Shown here in pieces: positions 17,522 through 25,610 of a stretch of 64,000 nucleotides of DNA. The first letter of the stretch is position 1. The number at the start of each line of letters is the position of its first letter. The stretch is taken from assembly GCF_039729015.1 (NCBI RefSeq), contig NZ_CP155792.1:3306001-3370000 (forward strand), in the 5' to 3' direction. The notes under the pieces were generated by a model that saw nothing but the letters and a program-made list of their open reading frames with translations, had not been told where the DNA came from and searched no databases. The position numbers and the translations under genes are program-made. The DNA comes from Blastococcus sp. HT6-30 (GTDB lineage: Bacteria > Actinomycetota > Actinomycetes > Mycobacteriales > Geodermatophilaceae).

Positions 17522-17554
17522 TTGCATGTAGCTTGCAAGGAGTTGTAGCGTGCA
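17522..17554 (+). promoter_or_regulatory. Operator-like palindrome and direct repeat upstream of marR
   Basis: TTGCA (17522-17526) and TGCAA (17534-17538) form an inverted repeat around a 7-nt centre. TGTAGCTTGCA (17527-17537) is repeated 17 bp on as TGTAGCGTGCA (17544-17554), one mismatch. AT-richer than its surroundings and just upstream of the regulator, this is the expected place for an autoregulatory MarR site. Binding is inferred. Confidence 0.6.
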
Positions 17555-17579
17555 TCCGAACCTCCGACCTGGGAGCAGC

Positions 17580-18110
17580 ATGTCGTCCACCCCCCGCCCC
17601 GACGTCGGCACGCCGGCCGGCCGGCCACAGGTCGAGGCGCTGTCCGAGCAGCTGCCCCGGTTCATGCGCCTGGTCCACGCCCTGAAGAGCCAGCCCGCCG
17701 GCCCGGAGTCCCGCGACCGTGCCGCGCTGGTCCTGCTGTTCCCCCTGGTCCGCCAGGGGCCGCTGCGGCAGGGCGCCCTCGCCGAGCTGCTGCACGCCGA
17801 CCCGTCCACCATCAGCCGGCACGTCGCGGTGCTCGTGGAGCGGGGCCTGGTCCGCCGGGTGGCCGACGAGAGCGACGGCCGGGCCAGCCGCCTGGTCGTC
17901 ACCGACGCCGGCCGCGCCGCCCTCGACGCCCTGCACGCCGAGCGGACGGCCCACCTCGAGCGGGTGACCGCCCACTGGGACGACGCGGACCTGGCCAGCC
18001 TGACCTTCCTCTTCGGCCGCCTGATCGACGACATCGCGGCCGACCTGCCCGGGGCCGCCGAGCACGCCGCCGGCACCGCGAGCACCCACCCAGCGAGAGA
18101 GAACCGATGA
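17580..18110 (+). CDS. MarR-family transcriptional regulator
   Basis: 176-residue winged-helix regulator. The core runs from LPRFMRLVHALKSQ through the recognition region ELLHADPSTISRHVAVLVERGLV and the wing RVADESDGRASRLVVT. ATG at 17580 has GGGAG 4 nt upstream. A GTG at 17550 with AAGGAG 7 nt upstream is an equally well-signalled alternative, but its ribosome-binding site would lie inside the operator. The stop overlaps the start of the QacA-type exporter by 4 bp, so the regulator probably represses its own operon and is relieved by an exporter substrate. Confidence 0.9.
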   Translation: MSSTPRPDVGTPAGRPQVEALSEQLPRFMRLVHALKSQPAGPESRDRAALVLLFPLVRQGPLRQGALAELLHADPSTISRHVAVLVERGLVRRVADESDGRASRLVVTDAGRAALDALHAERTAHLERVTAHWDDADLASLTFLFGRLIDDIAADLPGAAEHAAGTASTHPARENR

Positions 18111-19870
18111 GCCAGACCACCCGCACCACCGCGGCGGGCCGCCGCGACGCCCGCGCGGCGGCCGCCGCACCGGACTCCGCCGGCGCCTTCAGCCACCGGC
18201 AGATCGTCACGATCCTCGCCGGGCTGATGGTCGCCATGTTCCTGGCCGCCCTGGACCAGACCGTGGTCGCCACCGCGATCCGCACGATCGCCGACGATCT
18301 GCAGGGCTACGACCTGCAGGCGTGGGCGACGACGGCCTTCCTGATCACGTCGACGATCTCCACGCCGCTCTACGGCAAGCTGTCCGACATCTACGGCCGG
18401 CGGCCGTTCTACCTGTTCGCGATCGCGATCTTCGTCGTCGGCTCGGCGCTGTGCGGCATCGCCGACACGATGTACCAGCTGGCCGCCTTCCGGGCGGTCC
18501 AGGGCATCGGCGCCGGTGGCCTGATGTCCCTGGCGCTGGCGATCATCGGCGACATCGTGCCGCCCCGGGAGCGGTCGCGGTACCAGGGCTACTTCATGGC
18601 GGTCTTCGGCACCTCGAGCGTGCTGGGGCCGGTCGTCGGCGGCTTCTTCGCCGGCCAGGGCTCGCTGCTCGGCGTCGACGGCTGGCGGTGGATCTTCTGG
18701 GTCAACGTGCCGCTCGGCGTGCTGGCCTTCGCCGCCGTGTGGCGGGTGCTGCACCTGCCGCACGACCGTCGCGAGCACCGCATCGACTGGCCCGGCGCGC
18801 TGGCGCTGATCGCCTTCCTGGTGCCGCTGCTGATCGTCGCCGAGCAGGGCCGCACCTGGGGCTGGACCTCGTCGGGCGCCGTCACCTGCTACGTCATCGG
18901 CGCCGTCGGCTTCGTGCTGTTCGTGCTGGCCGAGCGGGCCTACCGCGACGACGCCCTGTTACCGCTCCGGCTGTTCGCCAACCGCAGCTTCGCGGTGAGC
19001 GGCATCGGCTCGGTGGTCATGGGCGCCGGGATGTTCGGCGGCCTGCTGCTGCTCCCCCAGTACCTGCAGATCGTGCAGGGCTCCAGCGCCACGGTCGCCG
19101 GCCTGCAGATGATCCCGCTGGTCGCCGGCATCATGGCCGGCGCGATGAGCTCGGGCATCGCCATCTCGAAGACCGGCAGGTACAAGATCTTCCCCCTCGT
19201 GGGCATCGCGCTGATGGTCGTGGCGCTGCTGTCGATGTCGTTCCTCGTCGAGTCCGACACCTCCGTGTGGGTGCTGGTCCCGTTCATGGTGCTGCTGGGC
19301 CTGGGCCTGGGCTTCAACTTCCAGCCGGTGATCCTCGCCGTCCAGAACGCCGTCTCGCCCCGCGAGATGGGGGTGGCCACCTCCTCGGTCACGTTCTTCC
19401 GCCAGATGGGCGGCACGATCGGGACGGCGGCCTTCCTCTCGGTGCTGTTCACCCGGCTGCCGCAGGACATCGACGCCGCCGTGCAGGACACGGTGCGGGC
19501 CAACCCGGAGCTGGCCCCGCAGTTCCAGCAGCTCGGCGCGGGCAGCGGGGGCGGCCTCGACGACACCTCCTTCATCCAGGAGCTGCCGACGGCCCTGGCC
19601 GAGCCGTTCAAGGTGGGCTTCTCGAACTCGATCGACCTGGTGTTCCTCATCGCCGCCTGCGTGGTGGCGATCGGCTTCTTCGTGTTCCTGTTCCTGCCGC
19701 AGCTCGCGCTGAGCGACAAGTCCGGCATCCAGGCGCGGCAGGGGGCCGCCGCCGGGACGGCGACCAGCGATCCCCGCGACCCGGCCGAGGAGGCCACCGA
19801 GGCGGTCGGCGCCGCGGCGCCGACGTCGGTCCCGCCGCCGGTGGGCCGGCCGGGCGACACACCTCGCTGA
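18107..19870 (+). CDS. MFS multidrug exporter, DHA2 (EmrB/QacA) family, 14 TM
   Basis: 587-residue inner-membrane proton antiporter. The N-terminus shows the DHA2 signature LDQTVVATAIRTIADD, motif A GKLSDIYGRRPFY and motif C with LGPVVGGFFAG. About fourteen hydrophobic segments follow, and the last 60 residues are a disordered cytoplasmic tail. ATG at 18107 overlaps the MarR stop (ATGA), so expression is coupled. Context indicates MarR-controlled drug or toxic-compound efflux; the substrate is unknown. Confidence 0.95.
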   Translation: MSQTTRTTAAGRRDARAAAAAPDSAGAFSHRQIVTILAGLMVAMFLAALDQTVVATAIRTIADDLQGYDLQAWATTAFLITSTISTPLYGKLSDIYGRRPFYLFAIAIFVVGSALCGIADTMYQLAAFRAVQGIGAGGLMSLALAIIGDIVPPRERSRYQGYFMAVFGTSSVLGPVVGGFFAGQGSLLGVDGWRWIFWVNVPLGVLAFAAVWRVLHLPHDRREHRIDWPGALALIAFLVPLLIVAEQGRTWGWTSSGAVTCYVIGAVGFVLFVLAERAYRDDALLPLRLFANRSFAVSGIGSVVMGAGMFGGLLLLPQYLQIVQGSSATVAGLQMIPLVAGIMAGAMSSGIAISKTGRYKIFPLVGIALMVVALLSMSFLVESDTSVWVLVPFMVLLGLGLGFNFQPVILAVQNAVSPREMGVATSSVTFFRQMGGTIGTAAFLSVLFTRLPQDIDAAVQDTVRANPELAPQFQQLGAGSGGGLDDTSFIQELPTALAEPFKVGFSNSIDLVFLIAACVVAIGFFVFLFLPQLALSDKSGIQARQGAAAGTATSDPRDPAEEATEAVGAAAPTSVPPPVGRPGDTPR

Positions 19871-19879
19871 CCCGGCTGA

Positions 19880-19919
19880 CGACGACGGCCCCTCCCGCTC
19901 CCGGGAGGGGCCGTCGTCG
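19880..19919. terminator. Strong bidirectional hairpin
   Basis: A perfect 17-bp stem (19880-19896 with 19903-19919) and 6-nt loop lie between the convergent exporter and alcohol dehydrogenase genes. No T tract, as is common in high-GC actinobacteria. Confidence 0.85.
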
Positions 19920-19941
19920 GTCCGTGTCCGGCAGCCGGACG

Positions 19942-21111
19942 TCAGGGCTGGAAGACCGCGCGCACGCAGCCGTCCTCCTTCTCCTTGAACAGGCGGTACC
20001 CCTCGGGCGCTTCGGTCAGCGGCATGACGTGCGTGGCCAGGTGCTCGGTGACCAGCTCACCGGCCTCCATCCGGCGCAGCAGCTCCGGGATGTAGCGCTG
20101 GGCGTGGACCTGCGCGCCCCGGATCGTCAGCCCCTTGTTCATGGCCGCGCCCAGCGGGAACTTGTCCACCATCGCGGCGAAGACGCCGAGGGTGAACACC
20201 GTGCCGCCCTTCCGGCACGCCATGATCGCCTCCCGCACCGCGGTGGGCCGGTCGGTCTGCAGCCGCAGCTGCTGCTTGACCCGGTCGTAGATGCCGGGCG
20301 CGCCCGGCGCGTGCGCCTCCATCCCCACGGCCTCGATGCAGACGTCGGGCCCCCGGCCGCCGGTGCGCTCGCGCAGCTCGGCGACGACGTCGGTGGCCGT
20401 GTAGTCCACGGCCTCGGCGCCCACGTGGGTGCGCACCTGCTCGAGCCGCTCGGGGACCCGGTCGATCACCACGACCTGCTCCGCGCCCAGGAGCATCGCC
20501 GCCCGGGCGGCCATCTGGCCCACGCCGCCGGCGCCCCAGACGGCGACGACGTCGCCGGGCCCCGCGCCGGCGAGGTCGGCCCCCATCCACCCGGTCGAGG
20601 CCGCGTCGGAGGCGAACAGCGCCCGGGTGTCGGAGACGCCGTCGGGCACCAGGAACGTGCCGACGTCGGCGTAGGGCACCCGCATGAACTCCGCGTGGCT
20701 CCCGGCGTACCCGCCCATCGCGTGCGAGTAGCCGAAACAGCCGCCCGGGCTCTGGCCCCACAGGCCCTCGGTGATGCCGGGGTTGGGATTCCCGTTGTCG
20801 CAGAGGGAGTAGAGCTCCTGCCTGCAGTACCAACAGCTGCCGCAGGCCGCGAACGGTGCCACGACGACCCGGTCGCCGACCTTGCGGTCCCGGACCTCCT
20901 TGCCGACCTCCACGACCTCGCCGATGAATTCGTGCCCCATCACGTCACCGGCACGCATGAACGGGATGTACCCGCCGATCAGGTGCAGGTCGGAGCCGCA
21001 GGTGACCGACTGGCTGATCCTGAGGATCACGTCCCGGTCGTTGAGGAGCTGCGGCTCCGGGACGTCCTCCACCGACACCTCGTTGACCCCGGTCCACGTC
21101 GCGGCCTTCAC
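19942..21111 (-). CDS. Zinc-dependent alcohol dehydrogenase (MDR superfamily)
   Basis: 389-residue medium-chain dehydrogenase. Catalytic zinc ligands are in VTCGSDLH and GHEFIGEV; the structural zinc site is the four-cysteine loop CGSCWYCRQELYSLC. The Rossmann motif is VWGAGGVGQMAA. The pattern resembles the glutathione-independent formaldehyde dehydrogenase-like subgroup, but the substrate is uncertain. GTG at 21111 follows AAGGGGGG. It is the second gene of a pair with the 21188-21643 gene, an arrangement I recall from other actinobacteria. An aldehyde or alcohol detoxification role is inferred. Confidence 0.9.
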   Translation of the reverse strand: MKAATWTGVNEVSVEDVPEPQLLNDRDVILRISQSVTCGSDLHLIGGYIPFMRAGDVMGHEFIGEVVEVGKEVRDRKVGDRVVVAPFAACGSCWYCRQELYSLCDNGNPNPGITEGLWGQSPGGCFGYSHAMGGYAGSHAEFMRVPYADVGTFLVPDGVSDTRALFASDAASTGWMGADLAGAGPGDVVAVWGAGGVGQMAARAAMLLGAEQVVVIDRVPERLEQVRTHVGAEAVDYTATDVVAELRERTGGRGPDVCIEAVGMEAHAPGAPGIYDRVKQQLRLQTDRPTAVREAIMACRKGGTVFTLGVFAAMVDKFPLGAAMNKGLTIRGAQVHAQRYIPELLRRMEAGELVTEHLATHVMPLTEAPEGYRLFKEKEDGCVRAVFQP

Positions 21112-21187
21112 AGCGCCCCCCTTGCGCTCCCGCGGATCGCTCCGCTCCTCGCTCGTTCCTCGCTGCGGTGCTCACGATCCTGTCCGC
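21112..21187. repeat. Low-complexity CTCGCT-rich spacer
   Basis: The 76-bp spacer between the two operon genes holds imperfect repeats of GCTCCTCGCTCG/GTTCCTCGCTGC. Such Ser/Arg-like CTCG-rich spacers look like dispersed extragenic repeats of high-GC actinobacteria, but only one copy is obvious here. Confidence 0.3.
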
Positions 21188-21643
21188 TCACAGGACACCC
21201 TCCTTCGGCGCCTGCTCGGTCATGCCCTCCAGGGCCGTGCCCTGAGGCGTCGGCTCCCGGTGGCCGTGCGGCTGCGGGTCCACGCGCAGCACCTCACCGG
21301 TCTCCAGCCGCTGCTTGGCCTCGCGCAGGGCGGCCCGCAGCTCACCGATCTCGTCGTCCGACGGTGTGTCGCGGAAGCGGGCCGCAAGCTCGGTGCCCTT
21401 GTCCGCCGGGGCGGGGAGGATGCGCACCTCGAGGCGGTCGCCGAAGCGGTCCAGCGGAGGGGGCGGGGACACCGCGGAGCCGACCTGGTCGGGCTTCTTC
21501 AGCACGGTGACCGCCCGCCAGCGGCGGGCGGCGGTCGCCGGGTCGTCGGTGACCGAGGCCTGGCCGACCCCGGGCAGTCGGACGTGCTGGAGCGTGCTCA
21601 GCAGGGCACCTCCCGCGCGGCTGACGATGGCAGCTAGTTCCAC
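21188..21643 (-). CDS. Conserved SRPBCC-like protein paired with alcohol dehydrogenase
   Basis: 151-residue cytoplasmic protein. The middle, RRWRAVTVLKKPDQV then EVRILPAPADKGTELAARF, and the end, AKQRLETGEVLRVDPQPHG, resemble a conserved actinobacterial family usually labelled cyclase/dehydrase or SRPBCC-like and often encoded with zinc alcohol dehydrogenases. GTG at 21643 has GAGGAG at 6-nt spacing; a longer frame to 21772 has no support. It is the first gene of the pair with the dehydrogenase. The biochemical role is unknown. Confidence 0.75.
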   Translation of the reverse strand: MELAAIVSRAGGALLSTLQHVRLPGVGQASVTDDPATAARRWRAVTVLKKPDQVGSAVSPPPPLDRFGDRLEVRILPAPADKGTELAARFRDTPSDDEIGELRAALREAKQRLETGEVLRVDPQPHGHREPTPQGTALEGMTEQAPKEGVL

Positions 21644-21756
21644 GGGTGCTCCTCGGTCGACGGCGGGCCCCCGCCCTACCCGCGGTGCTCCGGGAAGCAA
21701 CCGGCCTACTGTGAGGGAGTTCGCACCGCCCCGGAGACCCGCGCCCTGGAGACCTC

Positions 21757-23913
21757 GTGCCGTCGTCGTCACTGATCCTGTCCCGCCGTGACCTGGACTT
21801 CCTGCTCCACGAATGGCTCGACGTCGAGTCGCTGACCAAGCGGTCGCGCTTCACGGAGCACTCGCGGGAGACCTTCGACGCGGTCATGGACCTCGCCCAG
21901 CAGATCGCCACCGACCATTTCGCGCCGCACAACCGCACGGCCGACGAGAACGAGCCGCACATGGTCGACGGCAAGGCCGTGCTGATCCCCGAGGTGGCCA
22001 AGGCCCTGAAGGTGTTCACCGACGCCGGCCTCATGGCCGGGTCGTTCGACGAGGAGTACGGCGGCATGCAGCTGCCGCACACCGTCGGCCAAGCGGTGTT
22101 CGCCTGGTTCAAGGCGGCGAACGTCGGCACGTCGGCCTACCCGTTCCTCACCATGGGCAACGCGCGACTGCTGCTCGCCCACGGCAGCCGGGAGCAGATC
22201 GACACGTTCGTCCGGCCCGAGCTCGAGGGCCGCTGGTTCGGCACGATGGCGCTGTCGGAGCCGCAGGCAGGCTCCTCGCTGGCCGACATCACCACCAAGG
22301 CGGTGCCGCAGGACGACGGCACCTACCGGCTCAGCGGCAACAAGATGTGGATCTCCGGCGGCGATCACGAGCTGACCGAGAACATCGTCCACCTGGTCCT
22401 GGCCAAGATCCCCGGCGGTCCGCCCGGGGTGAAGGGCATCTCGCTGTTCATCGTGCCGAAGTTCCTGGTGAACCCGGACGGAAGCCTCGGCGAGCGCAAC
22501 GACGTCGTGCTGGCCGGGCTCAACCACAAGATGGGCTACCGGGGGACGACGAACACCCTGCTGAACTTCGGCGAGGGCATCCACACCCCCGGTGGGCAGG
22601 CCGGCGCGGTCGGCTACCTGGTGGGCGAGCAGCACCGCGGTCTGACCTACATGTTCCACATGATGAACGAGGCCCGGATCGGCGTCGGGGTGGGCGCCAC
22701 GGTCCTGGGCTACACCGGCTACCTGCACGCGCTGGAGTACGCGCGCACCCGCACCCAGGGCCGGCCGGCGGGCGCGAAGGACCCGGCCTCGCCGATGGTG
22801 CCGATCGTCGAGCACACCGACGTCCGCCGGATGCTGCTGGCCGCCAAGTCCTACGCCGAGGGCGGCATGGCGCTGGGCCTGTACTGCGCGCGGCTGGTCG
22901 ACGAGGAGCAGACCGCGGAGACCCAGGAGGAGCGGGAGCGCGCCCACCTGCTGCTGGACATGCTGACCCCCGTCGCCAAGGCCTGGCCCTCGCAGTGGGG
23001 GCTGGCCGCCAACGACCTGGCGATCCAGGTGCACGGCGGCTACGGCTACACCCGCGACTACCCGGTCGAGCAGTTCTACCGGGACAACCGGCTCAACCCG
23101 ATCCACGAGGGCACGCAGGGCATCCAGTCCCTGGACCTGCTCGGCCGCAAGGTCGTCATGAAGGGTGGCGCCGGGCTGGCGCTGCTGGGCGAGACGATCG
23201 GGGCGACGACGGCCCGCGCGGCCGGCACCGAGTGGGCGGGGTTCGCCGCCGACCTCGACGCAGCGGTCGCGCGCATGGGCGCGGTCACCGCCACCCTGTG
23301 GGGCACCGGCGACCCCGAACTGGCGCTGGCCAACTCGCACGTCTACCTGGAGGCGGCCGGCCACATCGTGGTGGCCTGGCTGTGGCTCGAGCAGGCGCTC
23401 GCGGCTGAGGGTGGCACCGGCGCGTTCTACGAGGGCAAGCGCGCGGCGGCCCGCTACTTCTGGCGTTGGGAGTTGCCGCGCACCCGCGGCCAGTTCGACC
23501 TCCTGGAGTCGCTGGACCGCACGGTGCTCGACACCCCGCCGAGGCGCTCTAGGCACAGCACGGCACGGCGCCCCGCCACTCCGAGGGAGTGGCGGGGCGC
23601 CGTCGCGCGTGGTGCGGGACTAGGCCCTGACGGCCTCGGAGGCGGAGTGCCGTGCGCTCGAGGCGCGGGTGGCGGCCCGCTGCTCCTTCTCGTACCGGGC
23701 GGTGGACTGGGTGCCCATCGCGATGACCAGGGCCGTCAGGACCAGGAAGCCCAGCAGGGTCACGGCCGGCCACAACATCATCAGATCGATCTCCTCCACT
23801 ACCGTCGGATACCACCGCCGGGTCAGGGGCGGCAGCACGTCGTCGAGGCTCTGTGTCCCCCGTTCGACCCCGTCTCAATCGTCCCGTGCGGCACATCACC
23901 TGACCGAGTGTGA
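21757..23913 (+). CDS. Acyl-CoA dehydrogenase, long (about 600-residue) form, probable 3' frameshift
   Basis: FAD flavoenzyme of fatty acid beta-oxidation. Motifs: MALSEPQAGSSLADI, MWISGGDHE, MMNEARIGVGV and VHGGYGYTRDYPVEQFYRD with NPIHEGTQGIQSLDLLG at the active-site base region, then the C-terminal ACAD extension. Family members end near the LLESLDRTVLD block, at 23535. Here the frame continues 120 residues, straight through a 17-bp hairpin and antisense to a small gene. Adding one base near 23541 would end the protein at TAG 23550-23552. I think the tail is spurious (frameshift or sequencing error). GTG at 21757 follows GGAG. Confidence 0.85.
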   Translation: MPSSSLILSRRDLDFLLHEWLDVESLTKRSRFTEHSRETFDAVMDLAQQIATDHFAPHNRTADENEPHMVDGKAVLIPEVAKALKVFTDAGLMAGSFDEEYGGMQLPHTVGQAVFAWFKAANVGTSAYPFLTMGNARLLLAHGSREQIDTFVRPELEGRWFGTMALSEPQAGSSLADITTKAVPQDDGTYRLSGNKMWISGGDHELTENIVHLVLAKIPGGPPGVKGISLFIVPKFLVNPDGSLGERNDVVLAGLNHKMGYRGTTNTLLNFGEGIHTPGGQAGAVGYLVGEQHRGLTYMFHMMNEARIGVGVGATVLGYTGYLHALEYARTRTQGRPAGAKDPASPMVPIVEHTDVRRMLLAAKSYAEGGMALGLYCARLVDEEQTAETQEERERAHLLLDMLTPVAKAWPSQWGLAANDLAIQVHGGYGYTRDYPVEQFYRDNRLNPIHEGTQGIQSLDLLGRKVVMKGGAGLALLGETIGATTARAAGTEWAGFAADLDAAVARMGAVTATLWGTGDPELALANSHVYLEAAGHIVVAWLWLEQALAAEGGTGAFYEGKRAAARYFWRWELPRTRGQFDLLESLDRTVLDTPPRRSRHSTARRPATPREWRGAVARGAGLGPDGLGGGVPCARGAGGGPLLLLVPGGGLGAHRDDQGRQDQEAQQGHGRPQHHQIDLLHYRRIPPPGQGRQHVVEALCPPFDPVSIVPCGTSPDRV
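23566..23602. terminator. Strong hairpin after acyl-CoA dehydrogenase
   Basis: A perfect 17-bp stem (23566-23582 with 23586-23602) and a 3-nt GAG loop. It lies just beyond the expected end of the dehydrogenase and downstream of the convergent small gene at 23620, so it can serve both strands. Confidence 0.85.
23620..23781 (-). CDS. Small single-pass membrane protein with STARYE motif
   Basis: 53-residue protein: one membrane helix (about residues 4-25) followed by MGTQSTARYEKEQR and a basic Ser/Ala-rich tail. ATG at 23781 is preceded by GGAGGAG about 9 nt upstream. The junction of helix and STARYE/ARYE is shared with the N-terminus of the 34065-34922 protein (GASSTARYEFERN), so these belong to one unrecognised membrane-anchor family. 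It is convergent with the acyl-CoA dehydrogenase. Function unknown. Confidence 0.65.
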   Translation of the reverse strand: MMLWPAVTLLGFLVLTALVIAMGTQSTARYEKEQRAATRASSARHSASEAVRA

Positions 23914-23983
23914 GTAGAAGCACACCGCTTGGTCGGGCAACCGCGCCGTCCGGGCGTGCTGGTGGCCGTGGTTGCATCAGGGC

Positions 23984-25492
23984 GTGTCCGAGCCCACCGC
24001 CGCGGCGGCCCCCGCGGGCTCGGGGACCCGCCCGGCGGTGCTCGTCCTGGCCCTCTCACTGGGTGTCACCACGCTCTCGCTCCTGCAGAGCCTCGTCGTC
24101 CCGTCGCTCGGCCGGATCGAGGACCAGCTCGGGATCTCCGCCGGCGCCGCCGGCTGGGTGCTGACGGCGAACCTGCTCGCCGCGGCCGTCCTCACCCCGG
24201 TCCTGGGCCGGCTCGGCGACCTCAAGGGTGAGCGGCCGGTCATCCTCGGCATCCTGGCCGTCGTCTCGCTCGGCACCGTCCTGGCCATCGTCACGACGTC
24301 GCTGCCGGTACTGCTCACCGCACGGGTGCTGCAGGGCGCCTCCTACGGGCTCTTCCCGCTCTCGATCAGCGTCCTCCGGCGGGAGCTCCCGGAGGGACGG
24401 CTCAGCGTGGCGATGTCGGTGGTCAGCAGCACCCTGGCCGTCGGCGGCGTCGCCGGTCTGGTCGCCACCGGCCTGCTCACCGGCGACGGCGGCGACTACC
24501 GGCACCCCTTCTGGATCGGCCTCGGCGTCGCGTTGCTCTCCCTGGCGCTCACGGCGTGGCTGCTGCCCGCCCGCCCGGTGGCCGGCACCGGTCGTGTCGA
24601 CTGGTGGGGGGCGATCGTTCTCGGCGCCGGCCTGGTGCTGCTGCTCCTGCCCGTCTCCCAGGGCCACACCTGGGGGTGGGCGTCCCCGGCCACGCTCGGC
24701 TGCCTCGCCGGTGCGGTCGCCGTGCTGGCCGGCTGGGTCGTGCTGCAGCGCCGCACTCCTCACCCCCTGGTGCGGCCGGCGATGCTCGCCGACCGGCGCA
24801 CGATCGTGCCCAACCTGGCCGGCCTCATGACCGGCGTCGCGCTGTTCGCCTCGTTCCTCGCCGTCCTCCAGTACGTGCAGTCGCCGCCAGAGGTGACCGG
24901 CTACGGGTTCGGCGCGGGTGTGCTCGAGGCGGCGGTGGTGTACCTGCTCCCCGGTGGGGTGCTCGGGATCCTCGTCGCGCCCTTCGCCGGCCGGGTGGTC
25001 ACCCGCTTCGGCGCGCTGCCGACGCTCGCCGCGGGGGCGCTGTCCGGGGTCGCCGGGTTCGGTGTCCTGGTCGGCCTGCGTGCGGAGCCGGCGTGGGTGA
25101 TCGTCGCCGGCGTGCTCACCCAGCTCTCGGTCACCGTCGCCTACGCCGCCCTCCCCGCGCTGGTGGTCGACGCCGTCGAGGAGGAGGAGACGGGCGTCGC
25201 GAACGCGGTCAACTCGATCGCCCGGTCCACGGGCCAGGCGCTGGGCAGCACGCTCGCCGTCACGCTGATCGCCGGCAGCCTCGACCCCGCCACCGGGCTG
25301 CCCCGCGCGATCGCGTTCACCTTGGTCGCGCTGATCGGCCTGGGTGCCTCCGCGGTGGTCGTCGTGGTGGCGCTCCTCGGCCTGCGCGCCGACCGGCGCA
25401 GCGGCGCCGGGCACCGCCGCGACCCGCTGACCGACGTGGAGCAGGCCACCGCCGGGGCCGGCGAGTGGTCACCGGTCTCCGGCACCCGCTGA
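23984..25492 (+). CDS. MFS drug exporter, DHA2-like, 14 TM
   Basis: 502-residue membrane protein with about fourteen hydrophobic segments. The N-terminal half has QSLVVPSLGRIEDQLGIS, TANLLAAAVLTPVLGRLGDL (motif A region) and VLQGASYGLFPLSISVLRREL. The short acidic loop VDAVEEEETGVANAVNSIARSTGQALG late in the protein is typical of this exporter group. GTG at 23984 begins the acidic/Ala-rich N-terminus; no strong ribosome-binding site. There is no adjacent regulator. The substrate is unknown; it is a separate lineage from the exporter at 18107. Confidence 0.9.
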   Translation: MSEPTAAAAPAGSGTRPAVLVLALSLGVTTLSLLQSLVVPSLGRIEDQLGISAGAAGWVLTANLLAAAVLTPVLGRLGDLKGERPVILGILAVVSLGTVLAIVTTSLPVLLTARVLQGASYGLFPLSISVLRRELPEGRLSVAMSVVSSTLAVGGVAGLVATGLLTGDGGDYRHPFWIGLGVALLSLALTAWLLPARPVAGTGRVDWWGAIVLGAGLVLLLLPVSQGHTWGWASPATLGCLAGAVAVLAGWVVLQRRTPHPLVRPAMLADRRTIVPNLAGLMTGVALFASFLAVLQYVQSPPEVTGYGFGAGVLEAAVVYLLPGGVLGILVAPFAGRVVTRFGALPTLAAGALSGVAGFGVLVGLRAEPAWVIVAGVLTQLSVTVAYAALPALVVDAVEEEETGVANAVNSIARSTGQALGSTLAVTLIAGSLDPATGLPRAIAFTLVALIGLGASAVVVVVALLGLRADRRSGAGHRRDPLTDVEQATAGAGEWSPVSGTR

Positions 25493-25512
25493 CGCCGTCA
25501 GCGGGTGCCGGA
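25478..25512 (+). terminator. Hairpin overlapping the exporter stop codon
   Basis: A perfect 17-nt inverted repeat (25478-25494 with 25496-25512) overlaps the TGA at 25490-25492. The tip of the stem must open to make a loop, leaving about 15 bp. Confidence 0.7.
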
Positions 25513-25610
25513 GTACTGCCGGCCGAACCATTACCGGCGAGTCCGGCATGGAACGCGATCGTCCGGGGCATCGAGGGAGGCGACCGCTCCCGCCCACCGG
25601 AGGACTCTTC

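Noticed and set aside
18322-21510. 1062-residue frame over the exporter and dehydrogenase
   Set aside because: It crosses two well-supported genes, a terminator and a strand change; low-complexity Arg/Gly/Ala sequence only.
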